A stretch of 41,940 nucleotides of DNA from an uncultured Clostridia bacterium (lineage in GTDB: Bacteria > Bacillota > Clostridia > Christensenellales > DTU072), in NCBI GenBank assembly GCA_944363505.1, contig CALVUD010000011.1:1-41940 (forward strand), given 5' to 3'. The stretch's first letter is position 1. Each line of letters starts with the position of its first letter. The translations under genes and the position numbers were made by a program. This document shows positions 7,033 through 15,568 of the stretch, one piece after another. Under the pieces are notes generated by a model, which saw only the letters and a list, made by a program, of their open reading frames with translations, ran no database searches and was not told the origin of the DNA.

Positions 7033-7839
7033 ATGATTTCGGCAATTAGTGCAGCGACTTACATCCTGGACATCATCACCATTGCGGCGGTGCTTGCCGC
7101 AATGTTTTCGTTCTTTTATAAGCGCAAGAGCGTAAAGCTGATGCTGATTTATGCGGTGGCTTTCGTGGTCTATGTCGCGCTGATAATGATGGACGAATAC
7201 TTCGGCGTTTCCGTTCCTATAGCAAGGGCTTTGATGACGGTGCTTTTGTGGTTCATGGTCGCGTCTATGGCGGTAGTTTATCAGTCGGATCTGAAAGTCA
7301 TATTTTTCAATCTGACGCGTTCGCACGAGAAAGCGGCTCCCGACAGTACGGACCTCAGCGACGAGGAACTCAGAAAAGCCGTCGAGGAGATCACCAGGGC
7401 GTGCCAGACGATGTCGAAGTCCCGTACGGGCGCGCTGATAGTCATAGCGCCCACCGTTGTGGCGCAACACATCCTGGATACGGGCGTGGAACTGGAGGCG
7501 ATAGTTTCGGCTTCGCTTCTGGAAGCTATTTTCAATACTCGCGCGCCTTTCCATGACGGCGCCGCCATAATCAAGGGCAACAAAGTACTCGCGGCAGGTT
7601 GCTTTTTGCCGTTGTCGCAATCCCAGACGGTCGCCAAAAATCTCGGTACCCGCCACCGCGCCGGTATAGGAATAACCGAGGAAAGCGACATGCTGACGAT
7701 CATTGTCAGCGAGGAAACGGGGATCATATCCGTCGCAAAACACGGCGAACTGCGCCGTTTCGTTACCCCCGACAGATTACGCGACATTCTGCACGAAACG
7801 CTGAAGATCGCGCCTCAGACCAAAACCAGAATGATATAA
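7033..7839 (+). CDS. cdaA: Diadenylate cyclase CdaA (c-di-AMP synthase)
   Basis: A 268-residue enzyme that joins two ATP into cyclic di-AMP, the second messenger controlling potassium and osmolyte balance and cell-wall homeostasis. Three N-terminal membrane helices (about 10-28, 35-52 and 62-83) and a short coiled region lead into the DAC domain, which carries both signature motifs: DGA (175-177) and RHR in GTRHRAG (207-209). Length matches the CdaA/DacA class. A GGGAGG site precedes ATG 7033. The usual partners cdaR (YbbR) and glmM do not follow; the neighbours are a membrane protein and a DUF1015 gene. Confidence 0.95.
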   Translation: MISAISAATYILDIITIAAVLAAMFSFFYKRKSVKLMLIYAVAFVVYVALIMMDEYFGVSVPIARALMTVLLWFMVASMAVVYQSDLKVIFFNLTRSHEKAAPDSTDLSDEELRKAVEEITRACQTMSKSRTGALIVIAPTVVAQHILDTGVELEAIVSASLLEAIFNTRAPFHDGAAIIKGNKVLAAGCFLPLSQSQTVAKNLGTRHRAGIGITEESDMLTIIVSEETGIISVAKHGELRRFVTPDRLRDILHETLKIAPQTKTRMI

Positions 7840-7858
7840 ATTTTCGGAGGACAAAACT

Positions 7859-9079
7859 TTGGAAGTCGTAAAAGTACCTGAAATATGCCTGCCCGTAAAG
7901 GGCGTAGATATGCAAAAGTGGGCGACTATTGCCTGCGACCAGTTCACTTCTTCGCCTAAATACTGGGAAGAACTTACATCGTTTGTGGGCGACGCGCCGT
8001 CGACGCTGAAAATCACCTGCCCCGAGATTTATCTCACGCGCGACGTTTCGGGCGAAGTGCCCAAAGTATGGGCTGCGATGGATAAGTATCTGGACGAAGG
8101 GCTGTTGGAGGAAAGGAAAGGTTTTGTGCTTGTGGAACGCGCCGTAGGCGGCGTCAAGCGCGTGGGACTGATGATAGCGATAGACCTGGACGCTTACGAC
8201 TGGCACAGGGTCAGGGTGCCCATAAGGGCGACGGAGGACACGCTGATGGAAAGGCTTCCCGTCAGGATCTCCATTCGCAGCGGCGCCAAACTCGAAAGTC
8301 CTCACGCCATCATACTTATCGACGACGTCGAAAAGAAAATCATCGAGCCGTTGTATGCCGCTCGCGATGGCTATACGAAACTTTACGACTTCGATCTGAA
8401 CATGGGCGGCGGAAACATCAAAGGCTATGCAGTGCCCGAAAGCGAAGAAGAAAAGATATTGTCGCTGTTCAACGCTTTGGTCGATCCCGACGTCCAGCGC
8501 GGAAAATATTCTACGGACGCCGGCATAATGTTTGCCGTCGGCGACGGCAACCATTCGATCGCCACCGCGAAAGTGTGCTGGGAAAAGCTGAAGCCCACGC
8601 TGACGGAAGAAGAACGCGCGGTATCGAGAGCGAGATATATGCTCGTCGAGGTCGTGAACCTGAACGGCGACGGCATGGATTTCAAACCCATACACCGTTA
8701 TTTCAAAGTGCGCGACGACGATTTCGTAAAGAAATTGAAAAGTTCTCTTTACGGCGAAGGCAGGCTCAGAATATTGTATAAGGGCGGCGAAGAATACATA
8801 GCCTGTCCCGCAAAAGCCAGTACGGCGATAACCGAAATACAGACGCTCGTCGAGGCTTACGTTAAAAACACGGGCGCGGAAGTCGATTACGTTCACGACA
8901 TTGAACATCTGCAAGATTGCGTTAACGCTACTGACGGCACGGGTATCGTAATGCCCGAATTCAAGCGCGAGGAGCTGTTCGATTACGTGGTCAACGTAGG
9001 CAATCTGCCCAAAAAAGCTTTCTCGATAGGCGCGGCGGAAGAAAAAAGATATTATCTGGAATGCAGAAAAATCAAATAA
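7859..9079 (+). CDS. DUF1015 family protein
   Basis: A 406-residue conserved protein without an assigned reaction. The strongest landmark is GDGNHSIATAKVCW at about residues 227-240, the signature of DUF1015; its D-G-x-H pattern resembles the active-site loop of ParB/sulfiredoxin-like proteins (an inference, not a proven homology). The translation start is TTG 7859, supported by GGAGG at 7846-7850 with 8-nt spacing and by the N-terminal EVVKVPEICLPVKG, which fits the family. In many Firmicutes such genes sit beside serine-biosynthesis genes; here the neighbour is aspartate kinase, 9 nt downstream, so a role linked to amino-acid metabolism is plausible. Confidence 0.85.
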   Translation: MEVVKVPEICLPVKGVDMQKWATIACDQFTSSPKYWEELTSFVGDAPSTLKITCPEIYLTRDVSGEVPKVWAAMDKYLDEGLLEERKGFVLVERAVGGVKRVGLMIAIDLDAYDWHRVRVPIRATEDTLMERLPVRISIRSGAKLESPHAIILIDDVEKKIIEPLYAARDGYTKLYDFDLNMGGGNIKGYAVPESEEEKILSLFNALVDPDVQRGKYSTDAGIMFAVGDGNHSIATAKVCWEKLKPTLTEEERAVSRARYMLVEVVNLNGDGMDFKPIHRYFKVRDDDFVKKLKSSLYGEGRLRILYKGGEEYIACPAKASTAITEIQTLVEAYVKNTGAEVDYVHDIEHLQDCVNATDGTGIVMPEFKREELFDYVVNVGNLPKKAFSIGAAEEKRYYLECRKIK

Positions 9080-9088
9080 AGGAGCAGT

Positions 9089-10402
9089 ATGAAAGTTTGT
9101 AAATTCGGCGGTACGTCGATGGCGACCGTCAAATCGGTAACACAGGTAAAAGATATTGTTTTGTCGGACAAGGAACGCAAATACATAGTCGTTTCCGCTC
9201 CGGGCAAGCGCTTTTCGGGCGACACCAAGGTAACGGACCTGTTGTATGCGGCGTATGCCGAACAGAAGGAGAAAGGAAGCGCCGCGGAAACGCTTAAGGA
9301 AATTAAGGACAGATTCGTCGCGCTCTCGACAGAACTCGGCGTCAGCCACGACTGGGACGCAGAATTCGAGAAGATCGCCGAGGGGATAGCCGCTTCTTCT
9401 ACCGCCGACTATGCGGCGAGCAGGGGCGAATACCTCAGCGCCGTATTGACAGCGAAAGTGCTGGGCTTCGAATTTATCGACTCCGCAGACATCATAAAAT
9501 TCAGAAGCGACGGAACCTTCGACGCCTTGCTGACTAACGATCTTGTCAAAAAACGCTGCATGGGAAACCCCGACGGCATCGTCATTCCCGGATTTTACGG
9601 CAGAATGCCAGACAAAAAAATCAAGACCTTTACCCGCGGCGGGTCCGATTTCACGGGCGCTATCGTCGCGCGCGGCGTGAAAGCCGACGTTTACGAAAAC
9701 TGGACTGACGTGGACGGATTTATGGTTACAGACCCCAGGATCGTCGACGATCCCAGACTCATAGAGGTGTTGAGTTACGAAGAACTGAGGGAGCTGTCGT
9801 ATATGGGCGCGAGCGTTTTGCACCCCGATTCCGTGTTCCCCGTGCAAAGCGACGGCATACCGATAAACATCCGCAACACTTTTGCTCCCGAAAAGAAGGG
9901 AACGTATATCCTGAAAGACACCGCCGGCTACCCGAGACCCTTGGTAACCGGTATCGCGGGCAGGAAAGGCAACACTAACATCACCATCAAAAAGGCGATG
10001 ATGAACGGCGAAATAGGCTTTTGCCGCAAGGTTCTCAGCGTTATAGAGCGTTACGGGCTTTCGGTTGAACACGTTCCGACCGGCATAGATACAATGAGCG
10101 TGGTGATCTCGGACATCGATTCCAAGGGCGTTTCCAAGGCTAAAATTATCGAAGACATACGCGGCATGGTAAACCCCGATCATATCGACGTTTCCGAAAG
10201 CATGTCGCTGATTGCCGTCGTGGGGCACGGTATGGCGAACACTCCCGGCACCGCCGCAAAGATATTCAACGCATTGTATCTTGCCGGAGTCAATATCCGC
10301 ATGATAGACCAGGGAAGTTCGGAACTCAACATAATCGTCGGCGTCGAGGATAAGGACTACGACGCCGCCACGAGAGCGATATACGGGGCGTTTTTCGGCT
10401 GA
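9089..10402 (+). CDS. lysC: Aspartate kinase
   Basis: A 437-residue enzyme phosphorylating L-aspartate to 4-aspartyl phosphate, the first step toward lysine, threonine and methionine. The amino-acid kinase domain starts with KFGGTSM (residues 5-11). SAPGKR, TRGGSDFTGAIVA and the WTDVDGFMVTDPRIV substrate/nucleotide loop follow. Two C-terminal ACT-type segments (about 290-437, with GFCRKVLSVIERYGLSVEHV and VVGHGMANTPGTAAKIFNAL) suggest feedback control by an end product. AAAGGAG precedes ATG 9089. It is flanked within a few bases by the DUF1015 and YbaK genes, so it lies in an operon. No lysine riboswitch was seen upstream. Confidence 0.95.
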   Translation: MKVCKFGGTSMATVKSVTQVKDIVLSDKERKYIVVSAPGKRFSGDTKVTDLLYAAYAEQKEKGSAAETLKEIKDRFVALSTELGVSHDWDAEFEKIAEGIAASSTADYAASRGEYLSAVLTAKVLGFEFIDSADIIKFRSDGTFDALLTNDLVKKRCMGNPDGIVIPGFYGRMPDKKIKTFTRGGSDFTGAIVARGVKADVYENWTDVDGFMVTDPRIVDDPRLIEVLSYEELRELSYMGASVLHPDSVFPVQSDGIPINIRNTFAPEKKGTYILKDTAGYPRPLVTGIAGRKGNTNITIKKAMMNGEIGFCRKVLSVIERYGLSVEHVPTGIDTMSVVISDIDSKGVSKAKIIEDIRGMVNPDHIDVSESMSLIAVVGHGMANTPGTAAKIFNALYLAGVNIRMIDQGSSELNIIVGVEDKDYDAATRAIYGAFFG

Positions 10403-10403
10403 G

Positions 10404-10880
10404 ATGGCGATAGAAAAGGTGCGCGAATATTTTAAAAGCTTAGGCTTGGAGGACAGGATATTGGAGCCCGCCGAGCCTACGCCTACGGTCGAACTTGCCG
10501 CAAGGAGTTTGGGAACGGAGCCTGAACGCATAGCGAAAAGCCTGGCGTTTTCATTAAAATGCGGGAGCGTGATAATTATTGTCGCCGCGGGCGACGTGAA
10601 AATCGACAACGCCGCGTTCAAATCGGCGTTCGGAGAAAAAGCCAGAATGCTTTCGGCGGAGGAAACGCTTCTGAAAACGGGACACCCGGTAGGCGGCGTT
10701 TGCCCGTTTGCGCTTAACGAAGGGGTAAAAGTATACCTCGACGAATCGTTGAAACGTTTCGATACGGTATATCCCGCCGCCGGCAACAATCAGAGCGGAA
10801 TAAAATTAAGCCCCGACGAACTCTGTCGCCTTTCCGGTGCGGAGGGTTACGTCGCGGTTACCAAACCCGCAAACGCGTGA
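10404..10880 (+). CDS. YbaK/EbsC-family aminoacyl-tRNA deacylase
   Basis: A 158-residue stand-alone trans-editing domain of the YbaK/ProX type, which removes wrongly attached amino acids (for instance Cys or Ala from tRNA-Pro). Visible landmarks are the AKSLAF segment, the VKIDN stretch with its Lys (the position of the catalytic Lys in YbaK), GHPVGGVCPF and the C-terminal AAGNNQSGIKLSPDEL. The exact amino acid edited cannot be told. ATG 10404 lies one base after the lysC stop, giving translational coupling, although editing has no obvious tie to aspartate kinase. Confidence 0.88.
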   Translation: MAIEKVREYFKSLGLEDRILEPAEPTPTVELAARSLGTEPERIAKSLAFSLKCGSVIIIVAAGDVKIDNAAFKSAFGEKARMLSAEETLLKTGHPVGGVCPFALNEGVKVYLDESLKRFDTVYPAAGNNQSGIKLSPDELCRLSGAEGYVAVTKPANA

Positions 10881-10905
10881 GAGCATACTGGAAAGGGAGT
10901 AAGAT

Positions 10906-12030
10906 GTGAAATATTTGTTTTACGATATAGAATGCAGCGACGGCTTTCATATGTGCAGCTTCGGTTACGTGCTGACCGACGCCGATTTCAATATCCTTAT
11001 TAAAGAGGATATTCTGATGAATCCCGAAGCCATATTCCATACCGGAGCATGGGGAAAAAACAGAGAAAAGGATCCCGGAATCGAACTAGGGTATCCCAAA
11101 CACGAATTTAAAAAGAGCCCGAAATTTCCCGCGCATTACCGTAAAATCAAGTCGCTGATCCTGGACGAGGACACGACCGTCATAGGGTTTTCGCACAATA
11201 ACGACGCCTTGTTTTTGACCAAGGCGTGCAACCGTTATTCGCTGCCCGTCATATCCTATAAATTTTACGACGCTCAGGAGATGTACGGCGAAACGCACGG
11301 AAAAGTAAATCAGGTTTCTTTAAACGCGATAGCCGACGACCTGGGCGTGGACATTACGGGACTGGTTATGCACCGAAGCGACGACGATGCCGAGGCGTCA
11401 ATGCTCGCGACCAAAGCGCTCTGCGAAAAAGAGGGCATGACTTTAAGCGAACTTATAGAAAAAGCGCCGCGTTGCAAGGGCGAGGTTACCGCGGAAGGCA
11501 GATGCGTTTACTATGTGAAGGAAGCAAAAAAACTCGAACGCCGTATGCGCGGCAGCATGCGTTCGGAGCATATGAACGATACCAATCTAAGGGAATTCTG
11601 GAGATATTTGAGGGGGCTTACGCCTTCTCCGGAACACGAGCAGAACATGACGGGGAAGCGCGTAACTCTGGATTCGTATTACGAATTTCATCATTATAAG
11701 CAAGTGGCGCTGATAGCGGGCGAAGTCGTAAAGCACGGCGGCAGCTATGTCCGGATGGGCACGGCGGCGGACGTGTACGTGGTGGCTTCCGATCACAGAT
11801 GCGCGCGGCTGCCGCATATAAAACGCGCGATGGAGGGCGGTAAGCAGGTGGAAATAATTTCCCTCGGCGATTTCATGAAGAAACTGGGAATAACCGAGGA
11901 AAGGCTGACCAACGCCGATTATCCCGTGCTGCCCGAGGACGCTGCGGGCGCGTTGAAGATCGTGCGTAAACGCTCAGGAAGGCGTAAAAAAAGACGTTCC
12001 GCAACAAACGCTAACGCCGTTCAAGCCTGA
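10906..12030 (+). CDS. DEDD-family 3'-5' exonuclease with C-terminal BRCT-like region
   Basis: A 374-residue protein. The N-terminal ~180 residues look like a DnaQ/RNase-T-type exonuclease: FYDIECSDG (first acidic motif), GFSHNNDALFL (motif II region) and HRSDDDAEAS (final His/Asp motif). The middle is basic and helical. Residues about 245-330 (NMTGKRVTLDS... VKHGGSYVRMGTAADVYVVAS... GKQVEIISLGDFMKKLG) match the pattern of a BRCT domain, suggesting recruitment to DNA or a phosphoprotein. The tail is strongly basic (KIVRKRSGRRKKRR). GTG 10906 is chosen because the ATG at 10904 is followed directly by TGA; an AAGGGAGT site is correctly placed. It is the last gene of the rightward run; the terminator overlaps its end. 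Confidence 0.75.
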   Translation: MKYLFYDIECSDGFHMCSFGYVLTDADFNILIKEDILMNPEAIFHTGAWGKNREKDPGIELGYPKHEFKKSPKFPAHYRKIKSLILDEDTTVIGFSHNNDALFLTKACNRYSLPVISYKFYDAQEMYGETHGKVNQVSLNAIADDLGVDITGLVMHRSDDDAEASMLATKALCEKEGMTLSELIEKAPRCKGEVTAEGRCVYYVKEAKKLERRMRGSMRSEHMNDTNLREFWRYLRGLTPSPEHEQNMTGKRVTLDSYYEFHHYKQVALIAGEVVKHGGSYVRMGTAADVYVVASDHRCARLPHIKRAMEGGKQVEIISLGDFMKKLGITEERLTNADYPVLPEDAAGALKIVRKRSGRRKKRRSATNANAVQA

Positions 12031-12048
12031 AGCCCGAACGGCGTTTTT
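12013..12048 (+). terminator. Rho-independent terminator overlapping the exonuclease gene end
   Basis: A 10-bp perfect stem AACGCCGTTC (12013-12022) / GAACGGCGTT (12036-12045) followed by TTTCTTTT. The left arm lies inside the last codons of the exonuclease gene. Confidence 0.85.
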
Positions 12049-12072
12049 CTTTTCGAAGGCTTTGGTTTACGC

Positions 12073-12771
12073 TTACAGCCCGGGCAATACCGTTTTGGGA
12101 CCTACGTAATCGAAATAAACCGTGAACGACGACCGGTTGTCGGTGATCTTGTTTACTCTGCCCTGAATGGCGCGCACGATCAGATAGTTTCCGTCAACGG
12201 TATAGCGGTAATAGGGGTTGGACGGATCGGTCAGTCTGAAAGAATAGGTGTCCACTTCTCCGCGCGTTACGCAAAATTCCACGCCGTCCACTTCGGTTAT
12301 TTCGTCTTCGTCCGCGTTCAGACCGTTCAGTATGTTTACCGGCAGCAACGCACTGATTTCGGGTATGGCAAAGAAATCTTCCTCGGTAGCAGAAACCGGC
12401 GTATCGGAGTATTTGAAAAGCGTCAGCCTGTAGTCGTCCGCGTCCGCGTCCGAAGCCTTGATCCCTTCGGGTAAAGCATGCCCGAAATAAATGTAATCGT
12501 GCAGGGTCGAAACGCTGCCGCGCGTTTCACGGTCGTATACCGCGACTATTAGCCCGTCCGTAACCGCGTAGTTAAGCTTTTGAGTGACGTTCGGCGAGGT
12601 CGAATCGGAATATTTGATATAGAAAGATTCCGTGTTCATTCCGGCAGCCACGGCTTCGGAATAACTTTTGAAATTATCCGCTTTATTGCCCGAGTCCGTA
12701 CACGAGCATAACAGCGCAGCGGTAAATATTCCCAAAACAAGAACCGTTATAATTATTTTAATTTTCTTCAT
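12073..12771 (-). CDS. Putative lipoprotein of unknown function
   Basis: A 232-residue protein with a lipoprotein signal peptide: a KKIKIIIT start, a hydrophobic stretch, and the lipobox LLCS-C with the lipidated Cys near residue 24. The mature part is acidic, with Asp/Ser-rich stretches and no recognised domain. It is expected on the outer face of the membrane. Its ATG overlaps the end of the upstream sugar-transporter gene by 14 nt, so it is co-translated with it and may assist the transport or sensing of the same solute; this is an inference from position only. Confidence 0.8.
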   Translation of the reverse strand: MKKIKIIITVLVLGIFTAALLCSCTDSGNKADNFKSYSEAVAAGMNTESFYIKYSDSTSPNVTQKLNYAVTDGLIVAVYDRETRGSVSTLHDYIYFGHALPEGIKASDADADDYRLTLFKYSDTPVSATEEDFFAIPEISALLPVNILNGLNADEDEITEVDGVEFCVTRGEVDTYSFRLTDPSNPYYRYTVDGNYLIVRAIQGRVNKITDNRSSFTVYFDYVGPKTVLPGL

Positions 12772-14335
12772 TTCCGTTCTCCTCGCAATCAGAAAAAGCC
12801 GCTTCTTCCATTCTGTGTTTCAGTTCTTTTTGTTCCTCGATCACGTCGTCGGATATTTCGCCCGTGGACAAAACCGAAGCGTCCGCATATCCGTCGGAGA
12901 CGTTTTTAAGTTCGGCTCGTCGTTTCAAATCCTCGATTATCTCTCTGTGCCGTTTTTCGCTAAGATCCCAGAAGAAATAGGGCAAAGCCACTCCGAAGCC
13001 GCCTACAGCGGCTACGACTGCCAAAGCACGGAAAATGGGATCCCTTATCACGGGATCGAATAGTACGTCGTAATCGTCCACCACGCCGTAAAGTTCCTGG
13101 ATAACGGGGATAATGAAGTTCGTTCCGATGGCGATCGCCTGACCGATCATACCGAGGTTGCCGGAAATACCCTCGTATCTGTCGCCCGTTTTCCATTGCT
13201 GATAGTCCAGCGCGTCCGCGTTCATGGCGGGCTGAGTGATGATTTGTACCGCGATTCCGAACATGTTAAGATATATTACCGCAAGGATCAAGATCATGTT
13301 TCCGGGGAATATGATGAGGAATATCGCCGATGCCGTAACCAGCAGGTTCGAAACTATGGCGGTATTGCGTTTGCCCAGAAGCTTTACCAAAAACGGCGCA
13401 ACGAACATTCCTATACCGGACGCGGTGCCGATCACGAGCGAGAGAACCGACTGTATGTTCGCGTTCTGCAACATGTATATGTAGACCCAGGAAAGCACGT
13501 TGGTCAGCCCCATTCGTGCAAATTGCATCCAAGTGGCGATATTGATGATCCACAGATATTTGTTGCGGACTATCTTTTTCATGCCGTCGATAAACTTGAC
13601 TTCGGCTTTATATTCACGCGGGACTATTATTCTCTCTTTCGTGCCGAAATAGCATATCAGCGTTATCAAAACGCCTATTCCGGTAAAGAGCGGGAAAATA
13701 AGGCGGTAAAAGTCCTGGTCGAGTTGCTGATTGGGGAATGCCGTCGCTATCAGCGGTATTATTGCGTTGGCTATTGTGGGAGCAAGCGAGTATACCAAAG
13801 AAGAAATCGTGATTATCTTGGTTCTTTCCTCGGAATTGGGACTGATTATGTACGCAAGCATCGTGTACTGTCCGTAATAGAACTGGTACGCGAAATTCAT
13901 GACGACAAAAATGACGCCGACGACAATCGCCATGGTCGCTTCGCTCCAGCCCGGGTCCAGATAGGCGAGAACCGACATCAGCACGGCGCTCGGGATGCTG
14001 GTCCACAGCAACCAGAAACGCGCTTTGCCTTTTCCGGCAGGAGTGTGGTCGATAAGAAAAGCTTTAAGCGGTTGAGTAACGAGCAGCACCAGCGAACTGA
14101 CCGTCGCGATAATTGCCAGAGACGTGGGCTTCATGCCGTAAATCGAGCCGAGCAGCAGACAGCTTGCCGACATCGTCAGCGACGAAGACACGGTGGCAAT
14201 GAACTGTACGCCCATACCGCCGACGGAATAGGCTACGATTTCCTTGCTGGGGACATAATTCCCGTCGGCGGGTTTATGCCACGCGGCAAAGAAACCCTTT
14301 ATTGAGCCGACAACAGATAAAAACAGTTTTTTCAT
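12758..14335 (-). CDS. GPH-family (MFS) sugar:cation symporter
   Basis: A 525-residue transporter with about 12 transmembrane helices, of the glycoside-pentoside-hexuronide:cation symporter family. Supporting segments are the N-terminal KEIVAYSVGGMGVQFI, the cytoplasmic LIDHTPAGKGKARFW loop, and the C-terminal ADALDYQQWKTGDRYEG motif, the family's D-Y-x-x-W-K-T-G-x-R-x-E-G signature. The substrate is probably a glycoside or uronide but cannot be set by sequence. The soluble C-terminal tail (about 460-525) is longer than usual. GGAGGCGG precedes the ATG. It heads a two-gene operon with the lipoprotein gene; the AT-rich 80 nt upstream contain a TATTAT-type -10 but no good -35. Confidence 0.9.
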   Translation of the reverse strand: MKKLFLSVVGSIKGFFAAWHKPADGNYVPSKEIVAYSVGGMGVQFIATVSSSLTMSASCLLLGSIYGMKPTSLAIIATVSSLVLLVTQPLKAFLIDHTPAGKGKARFWLLWTSIPSAVLMSVLAYLDPGWSEATMAIVVGVIFVVMNFAYQFYYGQYTMLAYIISPNSEERTKIITISSLVYSLAPTIANAIIPLIATAFPNQQLDQDFYRLIFPLFTGIGVLITLICYFGTKERIIVPREYKAEVKFIDGMKKIVRNKYLWIINIATWMQFARMGLTNVLSWVYIYMLQNANIQSVLSLVIGTASGIGMFVAPFLVKLLGKRNTAIVSNLLVTASAIFLIIFPGNMILILAVIYLNMFGIAVQIITQPAMNADALDYQQWKTGDRYEGISGNLGMIGQAIAIGTNFIIPVIQELYGVVDDYDVLFDPVIRDPIFRALAVVAAVGGFGVALPYFFWDLSEKRHREIIEDLKRRAELKNVSDGYADASVLSTGEISDDVIEEQKELKHRMEEAAFSDCEENGNEEN

Positions 14336-14416
14336 TCCGCCTCCGACACGAAATATATATAACTATAATAGCATATTAAATTAAAAATAAACAGATAAAA
14401 ATTTTTAAGCTTTACT

Positions 14417-15481
14417 TTATTCCGAGGTTTGCTCCGACGGCGAAGCGAGCGCTTTTTTATCCGCTTTTTTTGCAAAACGCCTGTTTTTGTCGGCTATGCG
14501 GTTACTTTTGGCAACTTTCGCCGCAAGGTAGAACGTATAGAAAAATCTGAAGACAGTAACGAACGGAAAGCCGATCAGTTGTAATACGTTTGCGGCGAGC
14601 TTCCGTTCGTCTGCGGTCAGCGCTTCTTTCAATCTGCTGTATTTGGGCAGATACGCCAAGAATACGGCGCCCGGTTTTCTCGTTTTAACGTATATGACGT
14701 CGCCCCCGTGCGCCTGCATCACGTCCTTGGCGTGCGACAGTCCGATGCCGGTGCCGGACCCGATCGCGCGGGATTTGTCCGCCGTATAATATCTTTCGAA
14801 GATATGGTCGGCGTCTTCTGGCGAAATACCCGTTCCCGAATCGGAAACCTTCATGAAAAGATATTTTGACGAGGTCCGAAAACGTATCGTGATTTTGCCG
14901 CCCTTCGGCGTAAACTTCGTTGCGTTCGAAAGCAGGTTTTCGACCACGGAGGTGAAATCGTCGGGCGAAACGACGATACGCACATTGGGTATCCTGTTTA
15001 TTTTGATAAGTATCCCTTTTTCACGGGCGGGGGCAATGGCGCGTTTCAATACCGGAACGACGTATTCCCTGAAACTGATCAGTTGCAGGCGGCTTTTCAG
15101 ATCGGCGCTTTTGCTCCGCGCGTCGGCGATGATCTTCAAAATCATGTCGTTCATGGACGCGCATTTTTCACGAATCAGTTCCGGGTAATCGTCTTTGCCG
15201 ATACCGTCCTGAATGCTTTCGGCGTATCCCGATATCAGCGCCACGTAGGTTTTGAGGTCGTGAGTTACCGAAGCTATCATCTGTTGCGTGCGTTCGTCGG
15301 AGTCGGCGCGCAAAGAGTCGTTTTCGATAAGCTTAATCCTTAGCTTTTCAAGTTCCGAGTAAACGGCATGATACGCTTCGTCTTTCGGCGGAGCGATGCG
15401 TTTGTCGAGTTCTGATTTGTTCAGACGGGATACGGCGGCGGCAAATCGCCTGACCCGTGCGGTTTCGGCTATTCTGGTCAT
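14417..15481 (-). CDS. Sensor histidine kinase without N-terminal sensor membrane domain
   Basis: A 354-residue kinase that should autophosphorylate and pass phosphate to the response regulator encoded just upstream. H-box SVTHDLKTYV has phospho-acceptor H74; the usual Pro after HDLKT is Tyr. N-box ENLLSNATKFTPKGG, G1 SDSGTGIS, F-box IFERYY and G2 GSGTGIGLSH are all intact. Residues 10-55 resemble the output half of a HAMP domain, but no transmembrane helices precede them. Instead a hydrophobic segment follows the ATPase domain (about 299-325, Phe-rich), then a Lys-rich tail. The kinase may therefore be cytoplasmic or attached through its C-terminus. No clear ribosome-binding site was found upstream of the ATG. 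Confidence 0.9.
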   Translation of the reverse strand: MTRIAETARVRRFAAAVSRLNKSELDKRIAPPKDEAYHAVYSELEKLRIKLIENDSLRADSDERTQQMIASVTHDLKTYVALISGYAESIQDGIGKDDYPELIREKCASMNDMILKIIADARSKSADLKSRLQLISFREYVVPVLKRAIAPAREKGILIKINRIPNVRIVVSPDDFTSVVENLLSNATKFTPKGGKITIRFRTSSKYLFMKVSDSGTGISPEDADHIFERYYTADKSRAIGSGTGIGLSHAKDVMQAHGGDVIYVKTRKPGAVFLAYLPKYSRLKEALTADERKLAANVLQLIGFPFVTVFRFFYTFYLAAKVAKSNRIADKNRRFAKKADKKALASPSEQTSE

Positions 15482-15568
15482 TTGCGGTTAGGTCTAAAGT
15501 CGGAAAGACTTGCCGGTTTCGTTCGCATTACGGCGAAGCGCCGTTACGGAGCGTTTAGGGGCAACGCG

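Noticed and set aside
7763..10789. A 1008-codon open frame on the minus strand
   Set aside because: It lies opposite three well-supported rightward genes (DUF1015, aspartate kinase, YbaK-type) and resembles no protein; such long antisense frames arise from codon bias. It has no promoter or ribosome-binding site.
13196..14305. A 369-codon plus-strand open frame
   Set aside because: It is antisense to the GPH transporter gene and rich in Arg/His/Tyr, typical of a shadow frame.
15530..15544. Small hairpin ACGGCG-AAG-CGCCGT between response regulator and kinase genes
   Set aside because: A 6-bp stem without a T-run in GC-rich DNA; too weak to call a terminator or attenuator.
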